In this document: in pieces, positions 18,198 through 27,415 of the stretch | How the letters are laid out: every line of letters begins with the position of its first letter | Numbering within the stretch: the first letter of the stretch is position 1 | Position numbers and translations under genes: made by a program | The notes under the pieces: generated by a model | The model's input: the letters and a program-made list of their open reading frames with translations, nothing else | Databases searched by the model: none | Told to the model about the DNA's origin: nothing | NCBI GenBank assembly: GCA_025454375.1 | Contig: JALOOO010000002.1 | Location: forward strand, 1 to 64,000 | DNA length: 64,000 nt | Direction of reading: 5' to 3' | DNA from: Leptolyngbya sp. Prado105 | Lineage (GTDB): Bacteria > Cyanobacteriota > Cyanobacteriia > Leptolyngbyales > Leptolyngbyaceae

Positions 18198-18926
18198 TCA
18201 ACCTGCCGAAATTTTTACTAAATAGTACTTCCCATCCCGTTTGCCCTGAAACAAATAGGCTCCATTGCCCTGCTGCACCGAGTAAGCCACAGGCTCACAG
18301 CAGAAGGCAATAAAAATCTCGTCGAATTCATCGCCAATCTTCTGTCCGTCATACATGACAAAGAATCGATCGTCCTTTTGCCCGACAAAAATCAGCTTAT
18401 TGTAAATCCCATAAGGCTCATAGGCTTTCTGAACTTGAGAAGGCAAGCGCATATCCTTCTCCTCCACCAAGACAGCAAATGTCTCCGGCGCACCCGCAAA
18501 CTCCCAAACGGCTTGACCTCCGATATTTTGCAGCGATCGATTGGGAGAAAACGTCACCAGTTCACTGGTTAACTTCATGATCGGTTTGCCATTTCTGGTA
18601 AACACATAGCTTGCATCCACTTGGCTGGGAGCCGTTTTGTACAAGTCTTTGCCAATGCGGAGTTCGATGCTGTCCGTTTTGGAATTGTACGTCCCCTGTT
18701 TTTGCTGGTCATGAGGGGTAAACTGAACCGCATTTCTCCATTGACGGTAACACCCAGCAGGAGGACGAGTGAATTTCCCCTGATACACGGCTTGAGAAAT
18801 TTCGCATTCTTGCCAAATTAAATTGCCAATGTGTTTCGTCACCGTCGGCGGAGACTGGGCAAAAACACTAGAGCAAAAGAACACGATCGCAACCGCGATC
18901 CCGACAAACTTGAAAATTCGAGTCAT
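18198..18926 (-). CDS. Secreted protein of unknown function
   Basis: 242 residues starting with a signal peptide (MTRIFKFVGIAVAIVFFCSSVFAQ, cleavage near FAQ-SPP). The mature part contains two Cys-bearing stretches (WQECEISQAVYQGKFTRPPAGCYRQW near 40-65 and FCCEPVAYSV near 215) and a GKDLYKTAPSQVDASYVF region. It shows no recognised domain. It is probably periplasmic or cell-surface. It sits alone on the minus strand between a MITE copy and the aminotransferase gene, whose terminator separates them. Confidence 0.72.
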   Translation of the reverse strand: MTRIFKFVGIAVAIVFFCSSVFAQSPPTVTKHIGNLIWQECEISQAVYQGKFTRPPAGCYRQWRNAVQFTPHDQQKQGTYNSKTDSIELRIGKDLYKTAPSQVDASYVFTRNGKPIMKLTSELVTFSPNRSLQNIGGQAVWEFAGAPETFAVLVEEKDMRLPSQVQKAYEPYGIYNKLIFVGQKDDRFFVMYDGQKIGDEFDEIFIAFCCEPVAYSVQQGNGAYLFQGKRDGKYYLVKISAG

Positions 18927-18983
18927 AAGTCAATCTGAGTATCTACTACCTCCTTTATTCGCTGCGATTTGTCACAATCCTGA

Positions 18984-19024
18984 AAAGAAAAAAAGCCATT
19001 GCTGGAATTACTCCAAACAATGGC
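18984..19024 (-). terminator. Rho-independent terminator of the aminotransferase gene
   Basis: On the minus strand GCCATTG, a loop, CAATGGC and then TTTTTTTCTTTTC. A classical stem plus T-run about 25 bp after the ilvE stop. Confidence 0.85.
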
Positions 19025-19048
19025 GATCGTGGATTTTGCTCGATCAAA

Positions 19049-20017
19049 TTAGCCAACCGCTGTTAGTTCAGGGGTTGATGCGGGTTCACTTTGAGCCGGA
19101 ATCAGCGAGAAATCAACCGCAGGATGCGGGGCAATGCCTGAAACAGCAGTGTGATACCGCTCTGCGATCGCATTGATAATCGGAGAATCACCATATACGG
19201 TCTTCTCGACCGATTTCACGGGTGTGATTTCAGCCAAAGTTCCGGCAAGTCCGACTTCATCGGCGATCATCAACTCAGTGCGCTCGATCGGGCGACGCTC
19301 AAATGGGATGCCCATCGATTGGCACAGGTTTTCAATAATATCAACAGTTAGGCTCTCTAACGCACCCTCCCAAGCTGGAGGCGTAAATACTTTGCCGTCC
19401 CGTACCATCAGCACACAGGTTTGAGTCGTTTCTGCGACTCGTCCGGCTTGATTCAGGATGATCATGTCGGAATATCCGCGATCGCGTCCTTCAATCTTGA
19501 CGAATCGTGCCACCTGGTAATTTGTGCTGGTTTTAACTCGGCAAGGCATTGCCAGATCGGTTCCTCGCTTCCAAGCGGTTACGCCCAAATCAATCGGCGC
19601 GGGACGAGTCATCGGCGTTTGATACGCGGTTAGGACTAAGTTACTCGTGCTGCCTTCACCCCAAAAGCCTTCATCTCCGTACAAGGTTGCTCTTACCCAC
19701 ATATTGCGATCGCGCTGATAGAGCAGTTTAATCAAGTCGTGATGCGCCTTCTCGAACTCTTCGTAGCTCATCTCAAAGGGAATGTAGAGAATCTTAGCAG
19801 AGCGAATTAAGCGATCGTAGTGTCTGCGCATCGCCACAATTCCGAAACTTCCATCTGGCTGCCAGTATCCTTTTAGACCTTCAAACACATTTAAGCCCCG
19901 AAGCACGGCTTCGCTGGAGATATGAAAATTTGCTTCTTCCCAGAGACAAATTTTGCCGCCGAAGTAAACGTATTTAGGTTTTTGCAGTTGAGTGATGGAA
20001 GGCATAGTAGAAGCCAT
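19049..20017 (-). CDS. ilvE: Branched-chain amino acid aminotransferase (class IV, PLP)
   Basis: PLP-dependent transaminase for the last step of Leu, Ile and Val synthesis, 322 residues. Family features are YFGGKICLWEEANFHISSEAVLRGLNVFEGLKGY at the N-terminus, RRHYDRLIRSAKIL, the PLP-binding Lys in RVKTSTNYQVA, the NQAGRVAETTQTCVLMV block and EVGLAGTLAEITPV near the phosphate-binding end. The residues agree with class IV aminotransferases; D-amino-acid transaminase or 4-amino-4-deoxychorismate lyase relatives cannot be fully excluded. A second ATG lies four codons in, so the exact start is open. Monocistronic with its own terminator. Confidence 0.85.
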   Translation of the reverse strand: MASTMPSITQLQKPKYVYFGGKICLWEEANFHISSEAVLRGLNVFEGLKGYWQPDGSFGIVAMRRHYDRLIRSAKILYIPFEMSYEEFEKAHHDLIKLLYQRDRNMWVRATLYGDEGFWGEGSTSNLVLTAYQTPMTRPAPIDLGVTAWKRGTDLAMPCRVKTSTNYQVARFVKIEGRDRGYSDMIILNQAGRVAETTQTCVLMVRDGKVFTPPAWEGALESLTVDIIENLCQSMGIPFERRPIERTELMIADEVGLAGTLAEITPVKSVEKTVYGDSPIINAIAERYHTAVSGIAPHPAVDFSLIPAQSEPASTPELTAVG

Positions 20018-20249
20018 AAGGATTCAAGGTTGACAGTGAAAGGGACAAATGGGAGTTAGAGATTTGGAGAACGGGGTCTCCCCTCACTCTTATCGTCAAT
20101 TATTGCCGCTCTGTCCAGCAATTTTACGGATATCTTTATCAAATCCTTGTATCTGTTGCCGATGTTTAAATTTTGAGCATTGAAGTCTTGGATGAATCAC
20201 GATCGCCAAGACCCAGTATTGTGAATAGGGCGCTACAGTCAATTTCAAG

Positions 20250-21863
20250 ATGGATACTCGTTCGACTCGCAAAATCTCTGTATGGCTGATTCTGACATTG
20301 GCGATCGCGGCTTTCTATTCTGGGCTGGCGATGCAAGAGGCATTTTCAGATCCAACGGTGATTCAGGATGATGCGCGAGTGTATTTGCTTTGGATGCAGC
20401 GATTTCTTGATCCGTCGCTGTTTTTGAATGATCCAATGGCGAGATATTTTCACTCGGTCACGCCTTGGGGGTTGGAAACGCTGTATTGGCTTGCATCAAG
20501 AGTTGGGATTTCACCGATTTTATTTAGTAAAATTTTGCCTGCAATCTTGACGCTCTTGGTCGGTTGGTATGGATATCGACTGACCCTGGCACTGTTTCCG
20601 GTTCCGATCGCTGGATTTTTCAGTAGTGTGATTTTGCTTCAGAGTTGCTGGCAGAGAGATGATCTGGCTTCAGGATCTCCGAGGTCATTTTGGGCAGTGT
20701 TGCTTGCTGCGTTTCTTTACTATCTTGTAAAGCGATCGTGGATTGCGATCGCGCTTGTTGTGATTTTGATGGCGCTATTTTGTCCGTTAGCAGCCATTCT
20801 GATTGTGATCTGGTTTGGATTGCGCGGACTTTGGGGATTAAAAACTCGATCGGTTCAACGTGCAGAATGGATGATTCTGACCGTGACGATCGCGATGTTA
20901 CTGCCCTATGTCTTCAGCCAATCGGAATTTGCTCCGACGGTCAATGCGGCTCAGGCAAGATTGATGCCGGAATTCCAAGCAGGTGGACGCTTGCCCTTTT
21001 TCTTTGAGAATCCGTGGCGGTTCTGGTTTGAGGGAACGGATAGCGGGTTTCAGGTTTCGTTTAATCCAGTGGCGATTGGGTTGGGGTTGTTATTGCCTGG
21101 ATTGGCGAAGTTTCGCAAGCCTGAACTGCTAAAGCCAGACTGGATTATTTTGCCGCAGATAGCAGGTGCGGGAATTGTTGGATTTTTTCTAGCTCATGCT
21201 TTGTTTGTAAAATTGCACTTCCCCAGTCGATATATTACGCATAGTTGGCGGATTGCGATGGCGGTTGCAGCGGGCATTGTGATTGCGATCGCGTTTGAGA
21301 AGTTGCGATCGCAGCGCTGGCTCTGTGCGATTTTGGCAACTGCGATTGTGCTATTTCCGCATGTTGCTTGGAAGGATTTTCCGCATACAGGCTATGGAGG
21401 GGGGAGAAATCCAGAACTCTATGCGTTTATCAAAGCCCTGCCCAAAACGACCTTCACCGCTTATCTGGGCGAAGATGCAAACAATTTGCCGTTGCTCTCA
21501 CAACGATCGACATTAGTTGCACAAGAATATGCGGTTCCGTTTCATTTAGGCTACTATTTACCCATGCGGCAGAAGGCGGTTGATTTGATCAACGCACAGT
21601 ATAGTGAATCATTAGAACCTGCTAAAAAATTAATCCGACAATATCAAGTGACGCATTGGCTCATTGATGCGAATGCCTTTACACTGAGTTACTTTGAGAG
21701 CTATCGCTGGTTGAGACTATTTCAAGATGAAAAGAAAAAAGCGATCGCGCTTCTTACCTCTGGAAGGTTTCCTGCACTTTATCGCGTCCTGCCAAATTGC
21801 GCCGTCACTACGATTTCAGGCACAACTGTAGTCGATGCTGTTTGCGTTTTAGCCCAGAAATGA
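20250..21863 (+). CDS. GT-C-like polytopic membrane protein, second paralogue
   Basis: 537 residues with around ten hydrophobic helices. It is a paralogue of the protein at 7809. Both have (V/I)QDDAR in the first outer loop, WMQ-F-DP, FPxPIAGFxxx, a QxxRDDLASGSPRSF motif, AQAxxMPExxxGGRxPFF, FPSRY-TH and a C-terminal FHLGYYLPMRQKA soluble part. The QDDAR pair is a good candidate for the metal or lipid-phosphate site of a GT-C enzyme, but no activity is known. Unlike its relative it stands alone, separate from the small membrane proteins, with an ABC exporter gene 118 bp downstream on the same strand. Confidence 0.65.
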   Translation: MDTRSTRKISVWLILTLAIAAFYSGLAMQEAFSDPTVIQDDARVYLLWMQRFLDPSLFLNDPMARYFHSVTPWGLETLYWLASRVGISPILFSKILPAILTLLVGWYGYRLTLALFPVPIAGFFSSVILLQSCWQRDDLASGSPRSFWAVLLAAFLYYLVKRSWIAIALVVILMALFCPLAAILIVIWFGLRGLWGLKTRSVQRAEWMILTVTIAMLLPYVFSQSEFAPTVNAAQARLMPEFQAGGRLPFFFENPWRFWFEGTDSGFQVSFNPVAIGLGLLLPGLAKFRKPELLKPDWIILPQIAGAGIVGFFLAHALFVKLHFPSRYITHSWRIAMAVAAGIVIAIAFEKLRSQRWLCAILATAIVLFPHVAWKDFPHTGYGGGRNPELYAFIKALPKTTFTAYLGEDANNLPLLSQRSTLVAQEYAVPFHLGYYLPMRQKAVDLINAQYSESLEPAKKLIRQYQVTHWLIDANAFTLSYFESYRWLRLFQDEKKKAIALLTSGRFPALYRVLPNCAVTTISGTTVVDAVCVLAQK

Positions 21864-21981
21864 ATCTCTTGTATTATTTGTATTATTTGTAGTATCATAG
21901 TTAGTCTAACGCGCTAAAGAGTGTCATCTTTGCGCTGAAGCCGCTTGAAATTAGGGACAATCGACCCTATCGGAGGAGGTT

Positions 21982-23799
21982 ATGGCTAAATTTTTAGACA
22001 TTCTCAAATACTTTCGCAACTACTGGAAGATTTCGCTATTCAGTATTGCGATGATGAGTCTGTTCGAGATTATTGATTTGTCTGTCCCGTATGCGATCGG
22101 ACAAATTTTGAACATATTGTCTGAGCAACCGTTGGATCAATTTGTGCAGCGGTGGGTGAATACGATCGGGCAAATCGGCAACTTCGAGATCACGCGAACT
22201 TCTACATTGTCCACACTGTTAATTTTAGTCGGACTCATTTCTGTAGGGCGTGCGCCGATTCAACCTTGGATTGGACCTTGGTTTGCTTGGGATACAGCAT
22301 TTCGAGCGCGTCGTGATAATGCTGAAGCAGCGTTGAAAAAAGTATTGACGCTACCTTTAGAATTTTATGACGAAAATAATGCTGGGAGAATTGCGGCTCG
22401 TGTTGCAAAAGGTTTATCAAATCATACCTGGACTTATCCAACTCTAACTTCGCAACTGTTTCCAAAATTCTTTCGAGTCATCGGAATTTTTGTCATCGTT
22501 TGGTTCATCGAATGGCGAATTGCCATGCTCTTGCTTGTTTCTTTTGTTGGGATTTTAGCGTTTGATCTTTCAGCTTTGAGACGATTGTCTCAGCAAGAAG
22601 AACGCTTAGACGAATATATGGAGGATACTGACAGCCGTACCTCCGAGATTATTACCAACATCAAAACTGTAAAAGCTTTCGCAACTGAAACGGCAGAACT
22701 CAAGCGACAGCAGCAACGCCTCGATCGAGAGTTCAAAGTCTTGGACTATCGGATTCACAAAGGCTACATCATGCTAGGCATGTATGAGCGCACGATCGTG
22801 CAGTCTTGTGTGTTTTTAGTCTTTGTGCTGACTGTATTTGCAACGGCGCGGGGTGACATTTCACTGGGTCATTTTATTACGACTTTTACCGTGTCGAGTA
22901 TGGCCTTTGCTGAAGTGGAACCGATTATCCAAGTTGCTGAATTTTTTGCTCGGCGATTTGGTCCAATGGTACGCTTCCATGAGTTTATGAAACTTCCCGT
23001 TGGATCGGATGCGAGTAGTTTGGCTGAGTCTCCTGAATCTGTTCCCCAATATCGCTTTACTGGGAAAGTCGAATTTTCTCATCTCAAGTTTGGCTATAAC
23101 CCAGAGCGTCCGGTTCTCAAAGACATCAACTTACTGATCGAGCCGTATCAGACGGTGGCATTGGTCGGTCGATCGGGATCAGGAAAATCGACGTTAGTCA
23201 AACTGCTGTTCCGCTACTTTGAACCGAATCAGGGCAAGATTTTGATCGATGGTCAAGATATTCGGCGATTAGATGTGAGCGGCTACCGGAAACGCCTCGC
23301 GATCGTTCACCAAGAAGTCGATATTTTCAATGGTACGTTGCTCGATAACCTCACCTATGGCAATCCGAATGCCACGATCGAGCAAGTCCGCGAAGCCTGT
23401 CGAATTGCACAAGCAGAGGACTTTATCAAGCAAATGCCTGCGGGATATTCTACGATCGTGGGAGAACGAGGAGTTCGACTTTCAGGCGGACAGCGACAGC
23501 GAATCGGGATTGCACGGGCGCTGATTGTTGATCCGGATGTGCTGATCTTTGATGAAGCAACATCGAGCTTAGACTATGAATCTGAGCGATCGATTCAGCT
23601 TGCCATGCGATCGATTTTGGGGACGAGAACCTTGATCATCATTGCTCACCGACTGAGTACAGTCCGCGAGGCGGATAAAATTGTGGTGCTAGACCAGGGC
23701 AATATTGTTGAGGTGGGCAGCCATGATCAACTGTTGCAGCAAGGGGGATTGTATCAACGGTTGCATTCACTCCAGGAAACGGGGGAATTGCTGGCTTAG
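21982..23799 (+). CDS. ABC exporter, fused permease and ATPase
   Basis: 605 residues: an N-terminal six-helix type IV ABC transmembrane domain (about 1-330) and a C-terminal nucleotide-binding domain. Walker A GRSGSGKST is at about 395, signature LSGGQRQRIGIARAL near 500, Walker B VLIFDEATSSLD and the H-loop IAHRLST. Such half-transporters work as dimers exporting lipids, peptides or drugs; the substrate is unknown. A strong ribosome site (CGGAGGAGG) precedes ATG 21982. It follows the GT-C-like gene on the same strand, so a role in moving a lipid-linked product is possible but speculative. Confidence 0.93.
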   Translation: MAKFLDILKYFRNYWKISLFSIAMMSLFEIIDLSVPYAIGQILNILSEQPLDQFVQRWVNTIGQIGNFEITRTSTLSTLLILVGLISVGRAPIQPWIGPWFAWDTAFRARRDNAEAALKKVLTLPLEFYDENNAGRIAARVAKGLSNHTWTYPTLTSQLFPKFFRVIGIFVIVWFIEWRIAMLLLVSFVGILAFDLSALRRLSQQEERLDEYMEDTDSRTSEIITNIKTVKAFATETAELKRQQQRLDREFKVLDYRIHKGYIMLGMYERTIVQSCVFLVFVLTVFATARGDISLGHFITTFTVSSMAFAEVEPIIQVAEFFARRFGPMVRFHEFMKLPVGSDASSLAESPESVPQYRFTGKVEFSHLKFGYNPERPVLKDINLLIEPYQTVALVGRSGSGKSTLVKLLFRYFEPNQGKILIDGQDIRRLDVSGYRKRLAIVHQEVDIFNGTLLDNLTYGNPNATIEQVREACRIAQAEDFIKQMPAGYSTIVGERGVRLSGGQRQRIGIARALIVDPDVLIFDEATSSLDYESERSIQLAMRSILGTRTLIIIAHRLSTVREADKIVVLDQGNIVEVGSHDQLLQQGGLYQRLHSLQETGELLA

Positions 23800-23839
23800 A
23801 AGGGCGAATGGGAAGTAGGCTTCGCAAAAGGGGATTCTC

Positions 23840-24856
23840 CTAAGCAAGTGACTTGGCATCACATTTCTGCTCGATCGATCGCAAAATATCCGCTTCCTGC
23901 TGCGAAATTCCGCCCGTGCTTTCTGCAATGCGGCGACATTGAGCCAGGAGCGGAGCGGCAAAATCGCAGTTTAATTGTGCTAGTAGAGTTTCTAAGGGTT
24001 GAGGGGATTGTAGGTTTGTTGCGATCGTGTTTAATGAGGAGGGTTCTAATTGCAATTTTTTGAGGTTGGGGAGGATGTCTTCCCAGGTTTTCTCGGGATA
24101 GCTGACTAAGAGCATGTGGGCTAAAACTTGATCGACGATCGCTTGTTGGGCGATCGCAATATTCAGATAAGCCTCGCTCTCTTGCTGAATCGTTTTTAAG
24201 GTTTCAGTGTTTGGGATTTCGGAGGCTTCTTGGAGTTGAGCCGCATAGAATCGACTCGCGGCATAGCCCACTGAGTAAAGGATTGTAGCGTTTGTACTGG
24301 CTCCGATCGCGGCTCCGGCAAGGGGGATATTTCGTAAGAATTTCACGCCTGCTTTGAGGGCATTACCGCCACCGAGAGCCAGTCCAAAAATGGCTAGCAC
24401 TTCGCCTTTGCGGGCGGTATCGCGTAGATTTAAGCCATAGGCGGCGGCAATTTCGTAAACTAAAGCCGTTTGTAGCGCAGTCGTTGCAGCAATATCGAGG
24501 GCAAGAAATGCGACTGCAAATCCAGGCAAAATGCTGGTTACGAGACCTGTTCCGCCTGCTTGGATTGCTTTTTTGACAATCAATCGGTGAGAGATTTGAT
24601 CAGGCGTTTCGTGCGGATATTGCTGTTGCAGCTTTTTTACTTCCGCTTCGGCTCTTTCTAGGTTCACTTGACCGGTTAGACCGAGCAGCCATTCTAGCCT
24701 TAGCACTCCTGCAAATCGTCTGACAATTGGATTTTTTAACAATGGAATGTTGTCGATAAAATCTAAGGCATGTCCAACATTCGGCAAGATTTGCCTGATC
24801 CAACGGAGGGTGTTTTTGACGATCGTGCTTGGAAGCATGTTGCTAGGTTCTGGCAT
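23840..24856 (-). CDS. EcsC/DUF697-like membrane-associated protein
   Basis: 338 residues. The middle holds hydrophobic, glycine-rich stretches (GGTGLVTSILPGFAVAFLALDIAATTALQTALVYEIAAAYG, FGLALGGGNALKAGVKFL, PLAGAAIGASTNATILYSVGYAASRFY), a pattern I associate with EcsC or YcjF/DUF697-type proteins. The N-terminal VKKLQQQYPHETPDQISHRLIVKKA and the C-terminal helical region are soluble. The function in cyanobacteria is unknown; assignment to EcsC is by pattern only. Convergent with the ABC exporter, 40 bp apart. Confidence 0.55.
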   Translation of the reverse strand: MPEPSNMLPSTIVKNTLRWIRQILPNVGHALDFIDNIPLLKNPIVRRFAGVLRLEWLLGLTGQVNLERAEAEVKKLQQQYPHETPDQISHRLIVKKAIQAGGTGLVTSILPGFAVAFLALDIAATTALQTALVYEIAAAYGLNLRDTARKGEVLAIFGLALGGGNALKAGVKFLRNIPLAGAAIGASTNATILYSVGYAASRFYAAQLQEASEIPNTETLKTIQQESEAYLNIAIAQQAIVDQVLAHMLLVSYPEKTWEDILPNLKKLQLEPSSLNTIATNLQSPQPLETLLAQLNCDFAAPLLAQCRRIAESTGGISQQEADILRSIEQKCDAKSLA

Positions 24857-25004
24857 GAGTTTTGATTGAGTTCTATTTTCTAGGCGATCGCGCGTTTTTT
24901 CATCTTTCTGGATAGGTAAAGTGTTTAGATCCAGTGAATTTAGACCGCGCTACGCTGCTGTCCGAAACCGATGGTCTTTGCTGAAGTACTCCGGCAGATC
25001 ATCG

Positions 25005-26180
25005 CTAGCTCCCCGTCGGCTCTAACCGAATCAATCGCCCATTCGAGGCATCCGTAAGAACATACAGCAATCCATCCGGTCCTTGGCGCACATCTCTCAC
25101 TCGCTGACCGATTTTAATCGACTGCTGGCTTTTAACATTTCCAGCCTGATCCAACTCAATACGCCGCACATCTTGAGACACTAAACCCCCGGCAAAGAGA
25201 TTTCCTCGCCAAGCAGGAAAGCGATCGCCTGTATAAAATGTCAGCCCAGACGGAGCCGTTGCAGGAGTCCAATAGGTTTTGGGACTTACGAATCCAGGAC
25301 GCGATCGCTCCTGTGAAATTTCACCGCCAAAGTACTCCTGACTATAAGTTACGATCGGCCATCCATAGTTCTTCCCTGCTTCAACGAGATTCAATTCATC
25401 TCCCCCACTCGCACCATGCTCGGTTGACCAAACTCTCTTCGTATTGGAATCAAACGTCAGTCCTTGAATATTGCGATGCCCATAGCTCCAGATCGCTGAA
25501 TCGGCATTCGGATTCGTCGCAAATGGATTGTCACGTGGAATCGAGCCATCATCATTCAACCGGACAATCTTACCCAAACGACTGCGAAGGTTTTGAGCTT
25601 GCTTGCGAATCAGATCACCTTCTAGCTCAACCGGAGGATTGCCCCCATCTCCGATCGCAACGAGCATCGTATTATCCGGCAGCCAAACAATGCGCGATCC
25701 AAAATGCTGTCCGCCTGATTTTGCTTGCGTGACTTCAAAAATTACTTTCAGATCCCGCAACGCCTTGCCATCAAAAGTTGCCCTCGCCAACCGAGTTCGA
25801 TTTGAATCCGGTGTACCGTGCGAATAGGTGAGATAAATCAATCGATTCTGAGCAAAACGAGGATGAATCGAGACATCCATTAATGCACCTTGCCCGGTTG
25901 ACATAACTTCAGGCACACCTGCGATCGCGTTTGGATCTAATTTGCCATTGCGGACAACTCGAAGCTGACCTGTTTTTTCAGTAATGAGCATTGTGCTATC
26001 GGGAAGCCATGCCATACTCCACGGACGAGCTAATCCCGTTAAGACTGTCGTTTGGCGAAATCCTTGAGGACTCGCAGCGACGGCTTCAGGCACAGGGGGC
26101 ACGGTACTAACCGTTGGGGAAGAACAAGACGCGATCGCAATTCCAAGACAAGTAATTCCTAAAATTGAACGGTTGAGCAT
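25005..26180 (-). CDS. PQQ-dependent sugar dehydrogenase-like lipoprotein (glucose/sorbosone dehydrogenase family)
   Basis: About 391 residues forming a six-bladed beta-propeller of the GSDH/YliI (aldose dehydrogenase) family, which oxidises sugars using PQQ in the periplasm. Signatures are GLARPWSMAWLPDSTMLITEKTGQLRVV, GQGALMDVSIHPRF, FGSRIVWLPDNTMLVAIGDGG, SYGHRNIQGLTF and TEHGASGGDELN. A lipoprotein signal (MLNRSILGITCLGIAIASC) supports export and anchoring. The track's longer start at 26222 would bury this signal, so ATG 26180 is used. PQQ synthesis genes are not in view, and some relatives act without PQQ. Confidence 0.85.
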   Translation of the reverse strand: MLNRSILGITCLGIAIASCSSPTVSTVPPVPEAVAASPQGFRQTTVLTGLARPWSMAWLPDSTMLITEKTGQLRVVRNGKLDPNAIAGVPEVMSTGQGALMDVSIHPRFAQNRLIYLTYSHGTPDSNRTRLARATFDGKALRDLKVIFEVTQAKSGGQHFGSRIVWLPDNTMLVAIGDGGNPPVELEGDLIRKQAQNLRSRLGKIVRLNDDGSIPRDNPFATNPNADSAIWSYGHRNIQGLTFDSNTKRVWSTEHGASGGDELNLVEAGKNYGWPIVTYSQEYFGGEISQERSRPGFVSPKTYWTPATAPSGLTFYTGDRFPAWRGNLFAGGLVSQDVRRIELDQAGNVKSQQSIKIGQRVRDVRQGPDGLLYVLTDASNGRLIRLEPTGS

Positions 26181-26225
26181 GGAGGTTAGACCATAGTTGC
26201 GGGTATTTGTGTTGTATCGCAAAAA

Positions 26226-26639
26226 CTAACTGGGTGACAACGATCTGGGTGCAGAAGATCTAACCATGCGCTGCATTAAATGCTCTAGCACATTGTCTAA
26301 ATCCTGACACAGACCTGTATGGACTTTAGAGGTTTGAATGATTGTGCTTCTGGGTGCGACAAGCCAGTGAAATCGCTCTCGATGGGGCAATTGTCCGATC
26401 ACTCCAGCTTCTTTTCCCCCTTTGCAGATTAGGGGGATTACTGCGAGATGTTCTCGAATCATTTCCAGGTCTAAGCAGGGGTCGATCGCCAGTAATCGCG
26501 ATTCGTCTAGCTCAATTTGCGCTGCTAAAAATCGCTTGATGCCGCAAGAAACGATCGCCCCAACATTAATAAATTCTTCGCGCTCGACCTTGGGAACAAC
26601 GCGAATGATCGCATAATCATAAGTAAAGTGACTGGGCAC
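26226..26639 (-). CDS. DUF3037 protein
   Basis: 137 residues matching DUF3037 as I remember it: a YDYAIIRVVPKVEREEFINVGAIVSC start, LDLEMIREHLAVIP and the RFHWLVAPRSTIIQTS...HTGLC motif. No activity is known. DUF3037 is repeatedly found beside HipA-like kinases. Here the ORF overlaps the HipA-like gene by 23 bp, so the pair is translationally coupled and most likely works as a unit. Confidence 0.85.
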   Translation of the reverse strand: MPSHFTYDYAIIRVVPKVEREEFINVGAIVSCGIKRFLAAQIELDESRLLAIDPCLDLEMIREHLAVIPLICKGGKEAGVIGQLPHRERFHWLVAPRSTIIQTSKVHTGLCQDLDNVLEHLMQRMVRSSAPRSLSPS

Positions 26640-27396
26640 GAATCGCTTCCTCCAAAAACACCGATGAGTTTAACCGCTTGAGTAAATATTCAACATAAGC
26701 TTCACGATGCTGCTCTGGGTTAGAAAACGTAGTCCCTTCAACCAACCAGAGATCGGGAATCAGATCAATAACGTGACGGATTATATCGGGTGTAATGCGC
26801 GCCGTCATCTTGATATGAGCCGCTTCGAGTGTGGTTGCAAACCGCAGGAGGACGTGATCTTTAACCGCAGGAAAGCGATCTAAAGCTCGATCCAAATAGT
26901 TGCTCCAAGTGTGATGAAAGTACAGTGCAGCCCCATGATCAATCAGCCAGAGCTTGCGATGCCAAACGAGCATGTTGGCATTTCGAGCCGTTCGATCGGG
27001 ATTCGTCACATAAGCATCAAACCAAACAATTTCGGAGGCAAGTTCGGCTTCAGCGTTCCCGGCTACAGGGTCAAAAGTAATTGAACCCGGCAGATAGTCT
27101 AAGGCAAGATTTAGCCCTGCACTGGCTTTGATCAAGTCTTGAATTTCTGGATCGGGTTCGGTGCGGGCGAGATCCGGATCAAGTTCGATCAAGACAATTT
27201 CTGGAACAGGCAAGCCGACGACTCGCGCAAGTTCGCCTGCAATCAGTTCTGCAATCAGGGATTTTACACCCTGTCCTGCACCGCGAAATTTAAGCACATA
27301 CATGCCGTCGTCGTCCGCTTCTACGATCGCAGGCAGTGATCCCCCTTCTCGCAAAGGCGTAACGTATCTTGTCGCCGTAATCGATCGCAGTTCCAT
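26617..27396 (-). CDS. HipA-like kinase (HipA family, DUF3037-associated)
   Basis: About 259 residues with a protein-kinase-like HipA core: GSLPAIVEADDDGMYVLKFRGAGQG for nucleotide binding, ELIAGELARVVGLPVPE, the catalytic-type WFDAYVTNPDRTARNANML (D and N of the HipA active loop) and LWLIDHGAALYFHH with the metal-binding Asp. E. coli HipA phosphorylates GltX and causes persistence; this shorter form lacks the HipA N-terminal subdomain and no HipB-type DNA-binding partner is seen. The track's start at 27435 is long; ATG 27396 fits. It lies 19 bp after DUF928, so it may be the fourth gene of the CHAT operon. Confidence 0.82.
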   Translation of the reverse strand: MELRSITATRYVTPLREGGSLPAIVEADDDGMYVLKFRGAGQGVKSLIAELIAGELARVVGLPVPEIVLIELDPDLARTEPDPEIQDLIKASAGLNLALDYLPGSITFDPVAGNAEAELASEIVWFDAYVTNPDRTARNANMLVWHRKLWLIDHGAALYFHHTWSNYLDRALDRFPAVKDHVLLRFATTLEAAHIKMTARITPDIIRHVIDLIPDLWLVEGTTFSNPEQHREAYVEYLLKRLNSSVFLEEAIRAQSLYL

Positions 27397-27415
27397 AAGG
27401 TTTTGGCTTCGTTCT

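Noticed and set aside
21870-21900. TTGTATTATTTGTATTATTTGTA tandem repeat
   Set aside because: Only about two and a half short AT-rich units, no sign of function.
26405-26435. CCCCCTTTGCAGATTAGGGGG palindrome inside the DUF3037 gene
   Set aside because: Looks like the C/G-rich intergenic hairpins, but the encoded LICKGGKEAGVIG fits the family without an insertion, so it is coincidental.
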